Source of the DNA: Bacteroides ihuae
GTDB taxonomy: Bacteria; Bacteroidota; Bacteroidia; Bacteroidales; Bacteroidaceae
Length of the DNA: 64,000 nt
Direction: 5' to 3'
Assembly (NCBI RefSeq): GCF_900104585.1
Contig: NZ_FNVX01000006.1
Location: 806,001-870,000 of the forward strand
Below, piece after piece: positions 37,673 to 47,399 of this stretch (the first letter of the stretch is position 1; the number at the start of each line of letters is the position of its first letter). Below the pieces are notes generated by a model. The model was not told the DNA's origin. It did not search any database and saw nothing but the letters and a program-made list of their open reading frames with translations. A program made the translations under genes and the position numbers.

Positions 37673-40393
37673 ATGAGAGGTAAGAAGATTTTTCACGTCA
37701 TTGTTCTCTGCTCATTCATAATAACGGCAGGGTGTGGGACTGTATATGCCAAAAACAACAATTTTACGGTAAGCTCCCCCGATGGGAAACTGAAAGTAAC
37801 TATTTCCACCGGTGGAGACACGCTGTGTTATTCCGTCGCATATAACCAGACTAGAACTCTTCTGGCCGGCAGTAAGATCGGTTTAGTCTTATCCAATGGA
37901 ATAATCTTAGGTCAGAATCCGCAGGTAATTAGTAAAAAGCAGAGAGCTATAAAGGATCGTATTCTCTCTCCTTTTTATCGCTTCGGATCATTCACAGCTT
38001 CTTACAATGAATTGGATCTAAAATTTAAAGGCGGATATGGAATTATCTTCCGAGCTTACGATGAAGGGGTTGCTTACCGTTTTTATACTACTTTCAATAA
38101 AAAAGTAGAGATAAAGAACGAGATAGCCGAGTTTAATTTCAATGAGGATTATACGGCCTATTTGCCTTACTCTACGAATGAAAAACAACCTTTCGCTATG
38201 GCTTTCCAAAACACATATGATGTGACACCATTGAGCAAAGCTAAGTCTCAACTGGCTTTTTTACCCGTCACAGTAGATTATGGAAAAGGGTTGAAGTTAA
38301 CCGTTCTGGAATCTGATTTGGAAGATTATCCCGGAATTTTTGTACAAGCAGGAGGACAAAATATGAAAGCAGTCTTTGCTCCATTGCCAACTAAAACGAA
38401 TTTCTATCCTTGGCGTAAACAGGAGTATGTGACAGAACATGGAAATAGCATTGCTCGCACCAAAGGTGCCCGTTCTTTTCCTTGGCGTATTCTGGCAATT
38501 ACAGAAAAAGATTCTGATATGCCAACGAACAATTTAGTCTATGCGCTGGCTTCGCCTAATAGGATTGGAGACGTTTCGTGGATTAAAACAGGAAAAGTTA
38601 CTTGGGATTGGTGGAATGACTGGGGAGTAAAAGGAGTTGATTTCAAAGCAGGAATTAACATGGAAACTTATAAGTACTACATAGATTTTGCAGCACAACA
38701 TGGTATTGAGTTCATTGTGCTGGATGAGGGTTGGTATGATCCTAAAAGTGGAGATATGCTTACTCCTATCCCTGCTCTAAACCTTGCGGAGCTTATTGCT
38801 TATGGCAAGAGTAAGAAGGTCGGGCTCATCTTGTGGACGGTTTTCAATGTACTGGATAGTCAACTTACAGAAGCTTGCAAAAAGTATTCGTCCATGGGCG
38901 TTAAAGGCTTCAAAGTCGATTTTCTCGATAGAGACGATCAAAAAGCGGTAGAGATGGTCTATCGTATTGCCGAAGCAACTGCCAAATATAAACTAACGCT
39001 CGACTTGCATGGAATGTATAAGCCTACCGGATTAAATCGCACTTATCCGAATGTTATTAATATTGAGAGTGTGTTTGGCATGGAAGAGGTGAAGTGGAGT
39101 TCTGTCGAAAGAAACATACCACTCTATGACGTCACTTTTCCCTATATACGCATGATGGCGGGACCGGTAGATTATACACCGGGAGCAATGCGCAATGCTA
39201 CAAAAAAAGATTTCCAAGCAATCTATTCAAACCCAATGAGCATGGGGACTCGATGCCATCAGCTGGCAGCCTACATTGTACATGATTCTCCGCTTACAAT
39301 GCTTTGCGACGCTCCTAGCAATTACAACAACGAACAACAATGCTTGGATTTCATCTCATCTATTCCCATAGATATAGATGAAACCCGGATTCTATCCGGT
39401 GAATTGGGACAATATATTATTTCCGCCCGCAAAAAAGGTGCTAATTGGTACATCGGTGGGATGACAAATTGGGATGAAAGAGATGTGACTATTGATTGCT
39501 CTTTCTTGGATAATGATGGAATTTACAATGCCGTTATTTTTAAAGATGGCATTAACGCCGGCAAACAAGCATCAGACTACAGAAAAGAAAAGATACAAGT
39601 AACCCGAGATAGTAAACTAACGCTTCACTTGGCTTCAGGAGGTGGCTTTGCTATCCGGCTAGAAAAGGAAGAAACGCCTGCAGCGGTTCCTGATTCCTTA
39701 AAGCTAACTGCATTCTACAAAAAATATATGGATGCTGATGGAATACCAATCATTTCATCGGAGAAAGTAGATGATGAGGCTCTGAAAGTAGCACGTAAAA
39801 TCATTGTGGGAATGCTTGCCAAACGAGAGGACATAAAGGCTTACATGGTGAAAAAACATTGTCGATTCATGGTTATCGGTGAAAAAGAAGAAGTTTGTGA
39901 CATACCTGAATATGCTCATATTTGCAATTCGCCGGATAGCATTGCTTACTGGAATAAACGGGCCCGAGGATTTGGTGGTGCACCCGAGGATGATCTCAGT
40001 TCGAGTTGCGGAGAAGAGAACTTGATTTGTCTACCCGGAGATCGTTATGAAGGAGAGAATATTCTGATTCATGAATTTGCCCACCTTATTCATACAGTTG
40101 GTATAGTCGGTGTCGATCCTGATTTTAATAATAAGTTAGAGACGGTGATGAATCATGCCAGAGAAAAAGGATTATGGAAGAATACTTATGCACTATCTAA
40201 CAAAGAGGAGTATTTTGCAGAAACAGTACAATCTTTCTTCAACTGTAACCGGTATTCAGAAGAGCCCAATGGGGTACATAATTCCATAAACAGAAGAGAA
40301 AAATTAAAAGAATATGATCCGGAAATGTATCAGTTACTACTAAATTACTTTTACGAAACGGATCTCCCTATTTGTAATCAAGTTCATCTTTAA
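37673..40393 (+). CDS. GH97 glycosidase fused to a zinc-peptidase-like domain
   Basis: A 906-residue exported protein with two enzymes in one chain. Residues about 28-665 form a GH97 glycosidase: N-terminal beta-sandwich, then the barrel with WDWWNDWG, DEGWYDP, KGFKVDFLDRDDQ and a C-terminal beta domain. Asp416 and Glu471 are 55 residues apart, as are nucleophile Asp415 and acid/base Glu470 in the retaining alpha-galactosidase BtGH97b; this argues against the inverting SusB type. Residues about 675-906 resemble an anthrax lethal factor-like gluzincin: HEFAH near 801-805 and EEYFAE about 45 residues later as third ligand. Ordinary GH97 proteins end near residue 660. The signal region has either a lipobox (ITAGC) or a cut after VYA. 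It opens the second half of the PUL. Confidence 0.85.
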   Translation: MRGKKIFHVIVLCSFIITAGCGTVYAKNNNFTVSSPDGKLKVTISTGGDTLCYSVAYNQTRTLLAGSKIGLVLSNGIILGQNPQVISKKQRAIKDRILSPFYRFGSFTASYNELDLKFKGGYGIIFRAYDEGVAYRFYTTFNKKVEIKNEIAEFNFNEDYTAYLPYSTNEKQPFAMAFQNTYDVTPLSKAKSQLAFLPVTVDYGKGLKLTVLESDLEDYPGIFVQAGGQNMKAVFAPLPTKTNFYPWRKQEYVTEHGNSIARTKGARSFPWRILAITEKDSDMPTNNLVYALASPNRIGDVSWIKTGKVTWDWWNDWGVKGVDFKAGINMETYKYYIDFAAQHGIEFIVLDEGWYDPKSGDMLTPIPALNLAELIAYGKSKKVGLILWTVFNVLDSQLTEACKKYSSMGVKGFKVDFLDRDDQKAVEMVYRIAEATAKYKLTLDLHGMYKPTGLNRTYPNVINIESVFGMEEVKWSSVERNIPLYDVTFPYIRMMAGPVDYTPGAMRNATKKDFQAIYSNPMSMGTRCHQLAAYIVHDSPLTMLCDAPSNYNNEQQCLDFISSIPIDIDETRILSGELGQYIISARKKGANWYIGGMTNWDERDVTIDCSFLDNDGIYNAVIFKDGINAGKQASDYRKEKIQVTRDSKLTLHLASGGGFAIRLEKEETPAAVPDSLKLTAFYKKYMDADGIPIISSEKVDDEALKVARKIIVGMLAKREDIKAYMVKKHCRFMVIGEKEEVCDIPEYAHICNSPDSIAYWNKRARGFGGAPEDDLSSSCGEENLICLPGDRYEGENILIHEFAHLIHTVGIVGVDPDFNNKLETVMNHAREKGLWKNTYALSNKEEYFAETVQSFFNCNRYSEEPNGVHNSINRREKLKEYDPEMYQLLLNYFYETDLPICNQVHL

Positions 40394-40402
40394 TAATTAA
40401 TT

Positions 40403-42457
40403 ATGAGAAAGTTACTCTACATCTTCTATTCCTTACTCTGTTGCTTTGGCAACATCACACCTGCCTCATCACAACAAACGGCATGGAATACTCCGAGCAA
40501 TGGAAATCCTATTATCCCCGGATACTTTGCTGATCCCACGGTTAAGAAGTTCGGTGATACTTATTATATCTATGCAACGACTGATGGTAATGGAGGAGGA
40601 TTAGGCCCATCGGTGGTATGGGCGTCTAAAGATTTTCAAAATTGGACGATGATGCCCATGAACTGGCCGACGACCTATCATATTTGGGCACCAGATGTGT
40701 TACAGGGAAAAGATGGTAAATACTACATGTACTACTGCGAACCCTGTAAAATCTATTGCGGAGTTTCGGATACACCTACAGGCCCTTGGCATAACATATT
40801 AGGAGATGACACAGCGGTATTGGTCCCCGACCGGTTTGTCACCAATGCGATTACGCTGGATGGGCAGTCTTTTGTTGATGATGATGGCTCCACGTATCTT
40901 TATTGGGGTACTTGGGGCATTTACAAAGGCTTTGGTTGCGGAGTAGGCAAACTTTCGGATGATATGAAAAGCTTTACCCAAACACACCTCATCCCCAACA
41001 CGGAGGCTACGGATTTCTTTGAAGCTCCTTTTATGATGAAAAGGAATGGAATCTATTATTTCATGTATTCATCGGGATCTTGTCATGACCATACGTATCG
41101 TGTGCAATATGCCACTAGCAAGGTAGGACCAATGGGCCCATTCACATTTGGAAAGAATAATCCGATCTTATCAACGAATGCAGATAGCACAATACATGGA
41201 CCTGGTCACCACAGCATTCTTCAAGAGGGTGATGACTACTACATCGTGTATCACCGCCACAACATCCCACATTCTACTCGCGGAATGCATCGACAGATAG
41301 CGATCGATAAACTAATCTTCAGTGAAGACGGAACAATAGAAAGGGTTGATGCAGGGCATCTGGGAGTTGGCTGCTTACAACCGTCAATCAATCTTTCTCC
41401 TAACCTTGCACTGGGTAAATCGGTGAAAGCGTCTTCGTATTACAATGAATCTTTTAAACCGGAATACGCAGTAGACGATAACAACGCAACTCTGTGGAGA
41501 CCTCGTACTTGTGGAAAAGAGTGGATTGAAATTGATTTAAAGAAGGTTCAACCCGTACGTCGCATTTGGACGCAGTTTGAATATCCGACCTCTTTTTATC
41601 AATACATGATAGAGACTTCTACGAACGGTAAAAAGTGGACCATCTTTGCAGACAAGCGAGACAATCGGTTGGCAGGCAGTCCAATGACCGACTTTGGCAA
41701 TACAAAGGCTCGCTACATACGATTAACTGTGACGGGTGGACAAAAGGGGGGACAGTTCGGAGCAATATGGAATATCAAAGTATTTGCTGATAACGATCAG
41801 GACGGGGGTCCCCCAACTCTGGCAGCAACTAAACGAGCAGGATTGTTCCTTGATATCAATGCTGACGACTACCAAGTAGGTGATTCCATTAGAAGTATCA
41901 AGAACCGCATTGGTAAAGGAGTATTCACCAGCGAAACATCTTCATTGCCCGTCGTAATGAAAGACCAATTCAAAGCATTTGCTTTTGACAGTACACAGTG
42001 GTTTAAATCAGACTTCAATCTGCCAGAAACAATGAGGGACAGTGCTCCATATACACTCGAAGCATGGGTGTTGAATCCGCAAGCTAAGGTAAACGAATGC
42101 ATCGCCGATCTAGTTTCATCAGAAGGAGAATTGGAAAAGATCATGCTATGTAATGGCACCGAACCACGATGCGGCGTCGTTTGCCACTTTGGATGGTTTG
42201 AAGATATGGGATTTTCTGAAATAGTGAAGAAAGGAGGATGGCAACATTGGGTCATTACTTACGATGGATATGTAGAAAAAGTATATCTTAATGGGAAAAA
42301 GATGAAGGAAAAAGATATTGTATTACTTTTGCCTAAGGGAGAATACATCGCACTTGGCAAAACAGCCATTGGTGACTGGCCTTTTACTGGTTATCTTCAT
42401 TCTTTAAAGGTATATGATATACCTTTTAGTGAAAAAGAGATTCAAAACGGATTATAA
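40403..42457 (+). CDS. GH43 family glycosidase with discoidin and LamG-like domains
   Basis: A 684-residue secreted enzyme, signal peptide about 1-24. The five-bladed propeller (about 33-315) has the GH43 acidic residues: base Asp44 in FADPT, Asp153 in TLDGQSF and acid Glu207 in FFEAPF; IWAPDV at about 94-99 is also typical. An F5/8C-type domain (about 330-470) and a concanavalin-like LamG domain (about 490-684) follow and probably bind the target. GH43 covers alpha-L-arabinofuranosidases and beta-xylosidases; the GH127 genes around it favour arabinose. It sits 9 bases after the GH97 gene. Confidence 0.9.
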   Translation: MRKLLYIFYSLLCCFGNITPASSQQTAWNTPSNGNPIIPGYFADPTVKKFGDTYYIYATTDGNGGGLGPSVVWASKDFQNWTMMPMNWPTTYHIWAPDVLQGKDGKYYMYYCEPCKIYCGVSDTPTGPWHNILGDDTAVLVPDRFVTNAITLDGQSFVDDDGSTYLYWGTWGIYKGFGCGVGKLSDDMKSFTQTHLIPNTEATDFFEAPFMMKRNGIYYFMYSSGSCHDHTYRVQYATSKVGPMGPFTFGKNNPILSTNADSTIHGPGHHSILQEGDDYYIVYHRHNIPHSTRGMHRQIAIDKLIFSEDGTIERVDAGHLGVGCLQPSINLSPNLALGKSVKASSYYNESFKPEYAVDDNNATLWRPRTCGKEWIEIDLKKVQPVRRIWTQFEYPTSFYQYMIETSTNGKKWTIFADKRDNRLAGSPMTDFGNTKARYIRLTVTGGQKGGQFGAIWNIKVFADNDQDGGPPTLAATKRAGLFLDINADDYQVGDSIRSIKNRIGKGVFTSETSSLPVVMKDQFKAFAFDSTQWFKSDFNLPETMRDSAPYTLEAWVLNPQAKVNECIADLVSSEGELEKIMLCNGTEPRCGVVCHFGWFEDMGFSEIVKKGGWQHWVITYDGYVEKVYLNGKKMKEKDIVLLLPKGEYIALGKTAIGDWPFTGYLHSLKVYDIPFSEKEIQNGL

Positions 42458-42476
42458 ATTAAACACTATACCTATC

Positions 42477-44882
42477 ATGAGAAAAACTTTATTTGCTATT
42501 ACATTGGCTACCATGACGCTCGCTGCCAATGCTCAGAAGAAGCATGATAATGCCGGTTATCCTTTTGCTCCTGTACCTTTTACCGCAGTGAAGGTGACTG
42601 ATTCTTTCTGGGGGCAGCGTCTCAAAGCAAGCCGAGAAGTAACCATTCCTCTTGCTTTTAGCAAATGTGAAGAAACTGGACGTTATCTAAACTTTGTACG
42701 GGCAGCTCATCCAAGCGACACAATCAAAGTTGGTGGATTCTCTTTTGACGATACAGATGTATATAAAACAATTGAAGGTGCCAGTTATTCTATGCAAATG
42801 TACCCAAATAAGAAACTGGCCAAATACATTGATAGCATATTGGTGATTGTTGCAGCTGCTCAAGAACCAGATGGCTACTTGTACACTGCACGTACGCAAA
42901 ACCCAAAGCATCCACACGAATGGGCAGGTAGTAGACGTTGGGAAAAAGTAGAAGATTTAAGTCATGAGTTTTACAACTTGGGACATATGATTGAAGGTGC
43001 AGTAGCACACTATCAGGCAACCGGGCAACGCAATTTTCTTGATATAGCAATTAAATATGCTGACTGTGTGTGCCGCGCCATTGGTGATAAGCCAGGACAG
43101 TTAGTTGTTGTACCGGGCCATCAGATAGCCGAGATGGCGCTTGCCAAACTTTACTTAGTCACCGGCGACAAGAAATATCTCAATGAAGCTAAATTCTTTC
43201 TCGACAAAAGAGGATATACCGAACGAAAAGATGCGTATAGTCAAGCACATGAACCAGTTATTAAGCAAGATGAGGCTGTAGGACATGCCGTGCGGGCAGC
43301 TTACATGTATTCCGGGATGGCGGATGTAGCTGCACTAACTGGCGACACGGCCTACATTCATGCTATTGATAGAATTTGGAATAACATTGTGAGCAAGAAG
43401 CTTTACCTCACCGGAGGCATCGGAGCAACAAGTAATGGAGAGGCATTCGGAGAGAATTATGAACTACCCAACATGTCAGCTTATTGCGAAACTTGTGCCG
43501 CGATAGGAAATGTGTACTTAAACTATCGTTTATTCCTTCTTCATGGAGAATCTAAATATTATGATGTTTTGGAACGTACGCTTTATAACGGATTGATTTC
43601 CGGAGTATCACTCGATGGCGGCGGGTTCTTCTACCCTAACCCTTTGGAATCTATCGGACAACATCAACGTCAGCCATGGTTTGGTTGTGCTTGCTGCCCG
43701 TCAAACATCTGTCGCTTTATACCTTCCGTTCCAGGGTATGTATATGCTGTGCACAACAGTGATGTGTATGTAAATCTCTTTATGGGAAACGATGCTCATT
43801 TGAAAGTAAACGGAAAAGCTGTAACACTAAAACAAGAAACCAATTATCCGTGGACAGGGGATATTAAACTAGAAGTCTCTCCTAGCGGTAAACAGAAGTT
43901 TAACCTCAAAATACGTGTTCCGGGCTGGGTACAAGGTTCTGTTGTTCCTGGTAACTTATACAGTTATTCAGACAAGAAAGAATTGGGATATAGTATAAAA
44001 GTAAATGGACAGCAAATAGAAAGAAGTACTGAAAAAGGATACTTCACGATTAACCGTATCTGGAAAAAAGGAGACCGTGTTGAAGTTCATTTTGACATGG
44101 AAGCGCGAACTGTAAAAGCTCACTCGCTGGTAGAAGCTGATAGAGGAAAGGTAGCTATAGAACGTGGTCCTTTGGTATACTGTGCCGAATGGCCGGACAA
44201 TGACTTTAGTGTGCTAAGTGTATTAGTGAATAAAAAGCCCCAATTCAACGTGATCTCAAAACCTGATTTGCTTTATGGCATCAACATGATTCAAACCGAT
44301 GCGCAAACGTTGAGTTACGATGAAAGCGGCCATTTAGTTACTAAGGATGTAAAGCTGAACATGATTCCTTACTACGCTTGGGCACATCGCGGAAGTGGAG
44401 AAATGGCTGTTTGGTTACCTATTGACTTAAACGCAACGAGGGCTAGCTTACCTCCTACTATTGCATCCGAAAGTAAAATAACAGCTTCGCACAATGTGAA
44501 ATCTATTACAGCTATTAACGATCAACTCTTTCCAAAAGATGAAAATGATCGTTCGGTTCCTTACTACCATTGGTGGCCTAAAGAAGGAACAACCGAATGG
44601 ATAGCATATAAATTTCAGGATGCTAAAACTATTTCACGATCCACTGTATACTGGTATGACGATGGCCCATGGGGAGGTTGCCGGGTTCCTAAATCATGGA
44701 AGCTATATTATAAAACCACTTCGGGAGAATGGAAGACAGTGGACAACACCACGGTTTATGGAACAGAGAAAGGTGTTGGTAATGAAGTTTCCTTCAAGCC
44801 TGTTACAACCACAGAAATAAAATTAGAGGTGAAGCTTCCGGAAAAGAATGCATCGGGAATTTTTGAATGGGAAGTAGAATAA
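42477..44882 (+). CDS. GH127 family beta-L-arabinofuranosidase, periplasmic
   Basis: An 801-residue GH127 enzyme. The ATG at 42477 is chosen because MRKTLFAITLATMTLAANAQ forms a clean signal peptide; a longer frame from 42414 would overlap the GH43 gene and bury it. Zinc and catalytic residues are Glu338, Cys340 (YCETCA) and Cys406-Cys407 (CACCPSN). The C-terminus has a discoidin-like region (about 715-801). It is a paralogue of the first GH127 in this locus, but with a cleavable signal instead of a lipobox, so the two probably act in different places. It lies 19 bases after the GH43 gene. Confidence 0.9.
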   Translation: MRKTLFAITLATMTLAANAQKKHDNAGYPFAPVPFTAVKVTDSFWGQRLKASREVTIPLAFSKCEETGRYLNFVRAAHPSDTIKVGGFSFDDTDVYKTIEGASYSMQMYPNKKLAKYIDSILVIVAAAQEPDGYLYTARTQNPKHPHEWAGSRRWEKVEDLSHEFYNLGHMIEGAVAHYQATGQRNFLDIAIKYADCVCRAIGDKPGQLVVVPGHQIAEMALAKLYLVTGDKKYLNEAKFFLDKRGYTERKDAYSQAHEPVIKQDEAVGHAVRAAYMYSGMADVAALTGDTAYIHAIDRIWNNIVSKKLYLTGGIGATSNGEAFGENYELPNMSAYCETCAAIGNVYLNYRLFLLHGESKYYDVLERTLYNGLISGVSLDGGGFFYPNPLESIGQHQRQPWFGCACCPSNICRFIPSVPGYVYAVHNSDVYVNLFMGNDAHLKVNGKAVTLKQETNYPWTGDIKLEVSPSGKQKFNLKIRVPGWVQGSVVPGNLYSYSDKKELGYSIKVNGQQIERSTEKGYFTINRIWKKGDRVEVHFDMEARTVKAHSLVEADRGKVAIERGPLVYCAEWPDNDFSVLSVLVNKKPQFNVISKPDLLYGINMIQTDAQTLSYDESGHLVTKDVKLNMIPYYAWAHRGSGEMAVWLPIDLNATRASLPPTIASESKITASHNVKSITAINDQLFPKDENDRSVPYYHWWPKEGTTEWIAYKFQDAKTISRSTVYWYDDGPWGGCRVPKSWKLYYKTTSGEWKTVDNTTVYGTEKGVGNEVSFKPVTTTEIKLEVKLPEKNASGIFEWEVE

Positions 44883-44898
44883 CTCAACCAAATAATTT

Positions 44899-47121
44899 AT
44901 GAAGAAAGCAATATTATGGACTATCGGTGCACTGATTTCTATCAATGCGCTCTATGCACAAGGCACTGCAGAAGACTATGAACGCGCCTTTACGCTGAAC
45001 CAAAAGTGGAAAAATAAAGTATTCTATTCGGATGTGCGCCCTCAGTGGATAAACAATACCAATCAATTTTGGTATGTAAGGGTCACTCCTGAAGGAAGAG
45101 TTTATGTGATTGTTGACGCAGCAAAAAAGACAAGAAAAGAGTTATTTAACCGCCAAAAACTGGCTAAGCAACTCTCTTCGGCAACGCAGAACAAAATAGA
45201 AGCAAACAACCTAAATCTTCAGCAATTGAGGGTAAACGCAACTCACGACACACTCCGTTTTGTACAAAACGATCATAAATGGATGTACCTTGAAAAAAAA
45301 GATCTACTGAAAGATGAAGGAAAAATAGAAAAGCCTACAGCCAATTATTGGGCTGAAGCCGGTGATGAAAGTAAGGGTGAACCTGTGGTTTCTCCCGACG
45401 GAACAAAGACGGCATTTATCAAAAATCAGAATGTATATGTGAAAGAGAATGCATCGGGAAAAGAAAAAGCACTAAGTTTTGACGGTTCTCCGGGTGAATT
45501 CTATTCGGCTTATATCCAATGGTCACCCGACTCAAAGAAGGTGGCCGTGATGAAAGTTCGCCCGGCAGAGAAGCGATATATCTATTTCGTAGAATCGTCT
45601 CCTGAAGATCAATTGCAACCCAAGCTTCATAAACGCGAATATACCAAACCAGGCGATGCGTTACCATTCAGGTGCCCTCGTATTTTCAATGTAAATGGCG
45701 ACGAGGCTCACGTTCCTTCCATTGATCTCTTCAACAGTCAGTTCGAAGTGAGAGGACTGGAATGGGATGCCGCAAGTAAGAATATTCTGTTCGAGTATAA
45801 TGAACGTGGACATCAGGCGCTTAGAGTATTGGAGCTATCGGCAGAAACCGGAAAAGTGAGCACTATTATCGAAGAGACTAGCAAGACCTTTGTAAACTAC
45901 AACCGCTACTTCCGAAAGGATCTTACCAATGGAAACGAGATCATCTGGATGAGCGAACGTGATAATTGGAATCACTTGTATCTATACGACCGACACGCAG
46001 GTAAAGTAAAAAATCAAATAACCAAAGGCGAATGGTATGTACGTGACGTGATACACGTTGACGAACAAAAGCAGATCATTTACTTCTCAGCCAATGGCAT
46101 GGTGCCCAATGAGGATCCTTATCTTCTCAGATATTATCGCATTAACTTCGATGGAAGCGGACTAATCTGCCTCACTCCGGAGGAAGGAATGCATCAGGCT
46201 ACATTCTCTACAGATATGAGATCTTTGGTGGATGTATATTCTTTGGTGAATAAAGCTCCGGTTGCCGTTCTTCGTAGTGCGAGCGACGGAAAGGTTATCA
46301 TGCCACTAGAGACCGCGGACATAAGCGAATTAGTAAAGACTGGATGGCGGGCTCCTGAGGTCTTCTCGGCTAAAGGAAGAGACGGCAAAACCGATATGTG
46401 GGGTGTCATCTTCAGGCCAACGAACTTTGATCCCACGAAGAAGTACCCAATTATTGAATACATCTATGCCGGGCCCGGTAGCCAATACACACCTAAATCT
46501 TTTTCAGCATATAATTGGTCTATGTCCGGTTTGGCTGAGCTAGGATTTATCGTAGTACAACTCGATGGAATGGGGACTTCTTTCCGTTCCAAAGCATTTG
46601 AGGATGTATGCTATAAGAATCTGAAAGATGCCGGATTACCCGACCGAATAGCATGGATAAAAGCAGCAGTAACCAAATACCCATATATGGATGTCAGTCG
46701 GGTAGGTATCTTCGGTGCATCTGCCGGTGGGCAGGAATCGACCAATGCCCTCTTGCTATATCCGGATTTCTACAAAGCAGCCTACTCTTCTTGCGGATGT
46801 CACGACAATCGCATGGATAAAATCTGGTGGAACGAACAATGGATGGGTTATCCTATAGAGAAGCAATACGAAGAATGCTCAAACGTAGTCAATGCACATT
46901 TACTTAAACGCCCGCTAATGCTAGTAGTAGGCGAAGTGGATGACAATGTAGATCCGGCCTCAACCATGCAGGTGGTCAACGCACTAATAAAGGCAAAGAA
47001 AGACTTTGAATTGGTTGTAATACCCGGCTCTAATCATACAATGGGAGGAGATTATGGAGAACATAAACGATATGATTTCTTCGTACGTAATTTATTGAAT
47101 GTGAGCCCACCCAAGTGGTAA
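44899..47121 (+). CDS. S9 family dipeptidyl peptidase IV-like enzyme
   Basis: A 740-residue exported serine peptidase (signal peptide about 1-20, NALYAQ). The N-terminal propeller (DPPIV_N, about 80-460) precedes an alpha/beta-hydrolase domain with Ser608 in GASAGG, Asp681 in GEVDDNVDP and His713 in GSNHTMGG, the order and spacing of the DPP-IV triad. Such enzymes cut dipeptides after proline (X-Pro). It is the last gene of the PUL run, 16 bases after the second GH127, and its presence suggests that peptide is part of the substrate. Exact specificity is not known. Confidence 0.9.
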   Translation: MKKAILWTIGALISINALYAQGTAEDYERAFTLNQKWKNKVFYSDVRPQWINNTNQFWYVRVTPEGRVYVIVDAAKKTRKELFNRQKLAKQLSSATQNKIEANNLNLQQLRVNATHDTLRFVQNDHKWMYLEKKDLLKDEGKIEKPTANYWAEAGDESKGEPVVSPDGTKTAFIKNQNVYVKENASGKEKALSFDGSPGEFYSAYIQWSPDSKKVAVMKVRPAEKRYIYFVESSPEDQLQPKLHKREYTKPGDALPFRCPRIFNVNGDEAHVPSIDLFNSQFEVRGLEWDAASKNILFEYNERGHQALRVLELSAETGKVSTIIEETSKTFVNYNRYFRKDLTNGNEIIWMSERDNWNHLYLYDRHAGKVKNQITKGEWYVRDVIHVDEQKQIIYFSANGMVPNEDPYLLRYYRINFDGSGLICLTPEEGMHQATFSTDMRSLVDVYSLVNKAPVAVLRSASDGKVIMPLETADISELVKTGWRAPEVFSAKGRDGKTDMWGVIFRPTNFDPTKKYPIIEYIYAGPGSQYTPKSFSAYNWSMSGLAELGFIVVQLDGMGTSFRSKAFEDVCYKNLKDAGLPDRIAWIKAAVTKYPYMDVSRVGIFGASAGGQESTNALLLYPDFYKAAYSSCGCHDNRMDKIWWNEQWMGYPIEKQYEECSNVVNAHLLKRPLMLVVGEVDDNVDPASTMQVVNALIKAKKDFELVVIPGSNHTMGGDYGEHKRYDFFVRNLLNVSPPKW

Positions 47122-47327
47122 AACATGGTACGATCTTTCTGTTTTTCCCTCTCAGGAGGCTTGCAATAGCGGTTCATGCTTTTACACTTAGCTGGAATTG
47201 TTAGGTGAATTCCTTTATTAAAAAAGCAAATCATTCCAGCCAAACACCTCGTTAAGTACAACAGCATAAAATTAGAATGAGAATAGAAAATGAAAGCAAT
47301 CTCAAAAAGAGAAGACTAAAAACAAAG

Positions 47328-47371
47328 ATGACTTCTGTAGATTAAGAATATTCTTAATCTACAGAAGTCAT
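47328..47371. terminator. Perfect 44-base palindrome between DPP-IV and YbjQ genes
   Basis: The 44 bases are their own reverse complement (centre GAATATTC), so each strand can form a hairpin with a stem of about 20 bp. It lies between convergent genes and probably ends transcripts of both. No long T tract is present. Confidence 0.75.
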
Positions 47372-47399
47372 TAATAGCCTACTCTTTTCAATTATTGAG

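Noticed and set aside
42414..42476. Longer N-terminus for the second GH127
   Set aside because: It would overlap the GH43 gene and place 21 charged residues before a clean signal peptide.
24220..47121. PUL as part of an integrated mobile element
   Set aside because: No integrase, transposase, tRNA-end duplication or conjugation gene is visible at its borders.
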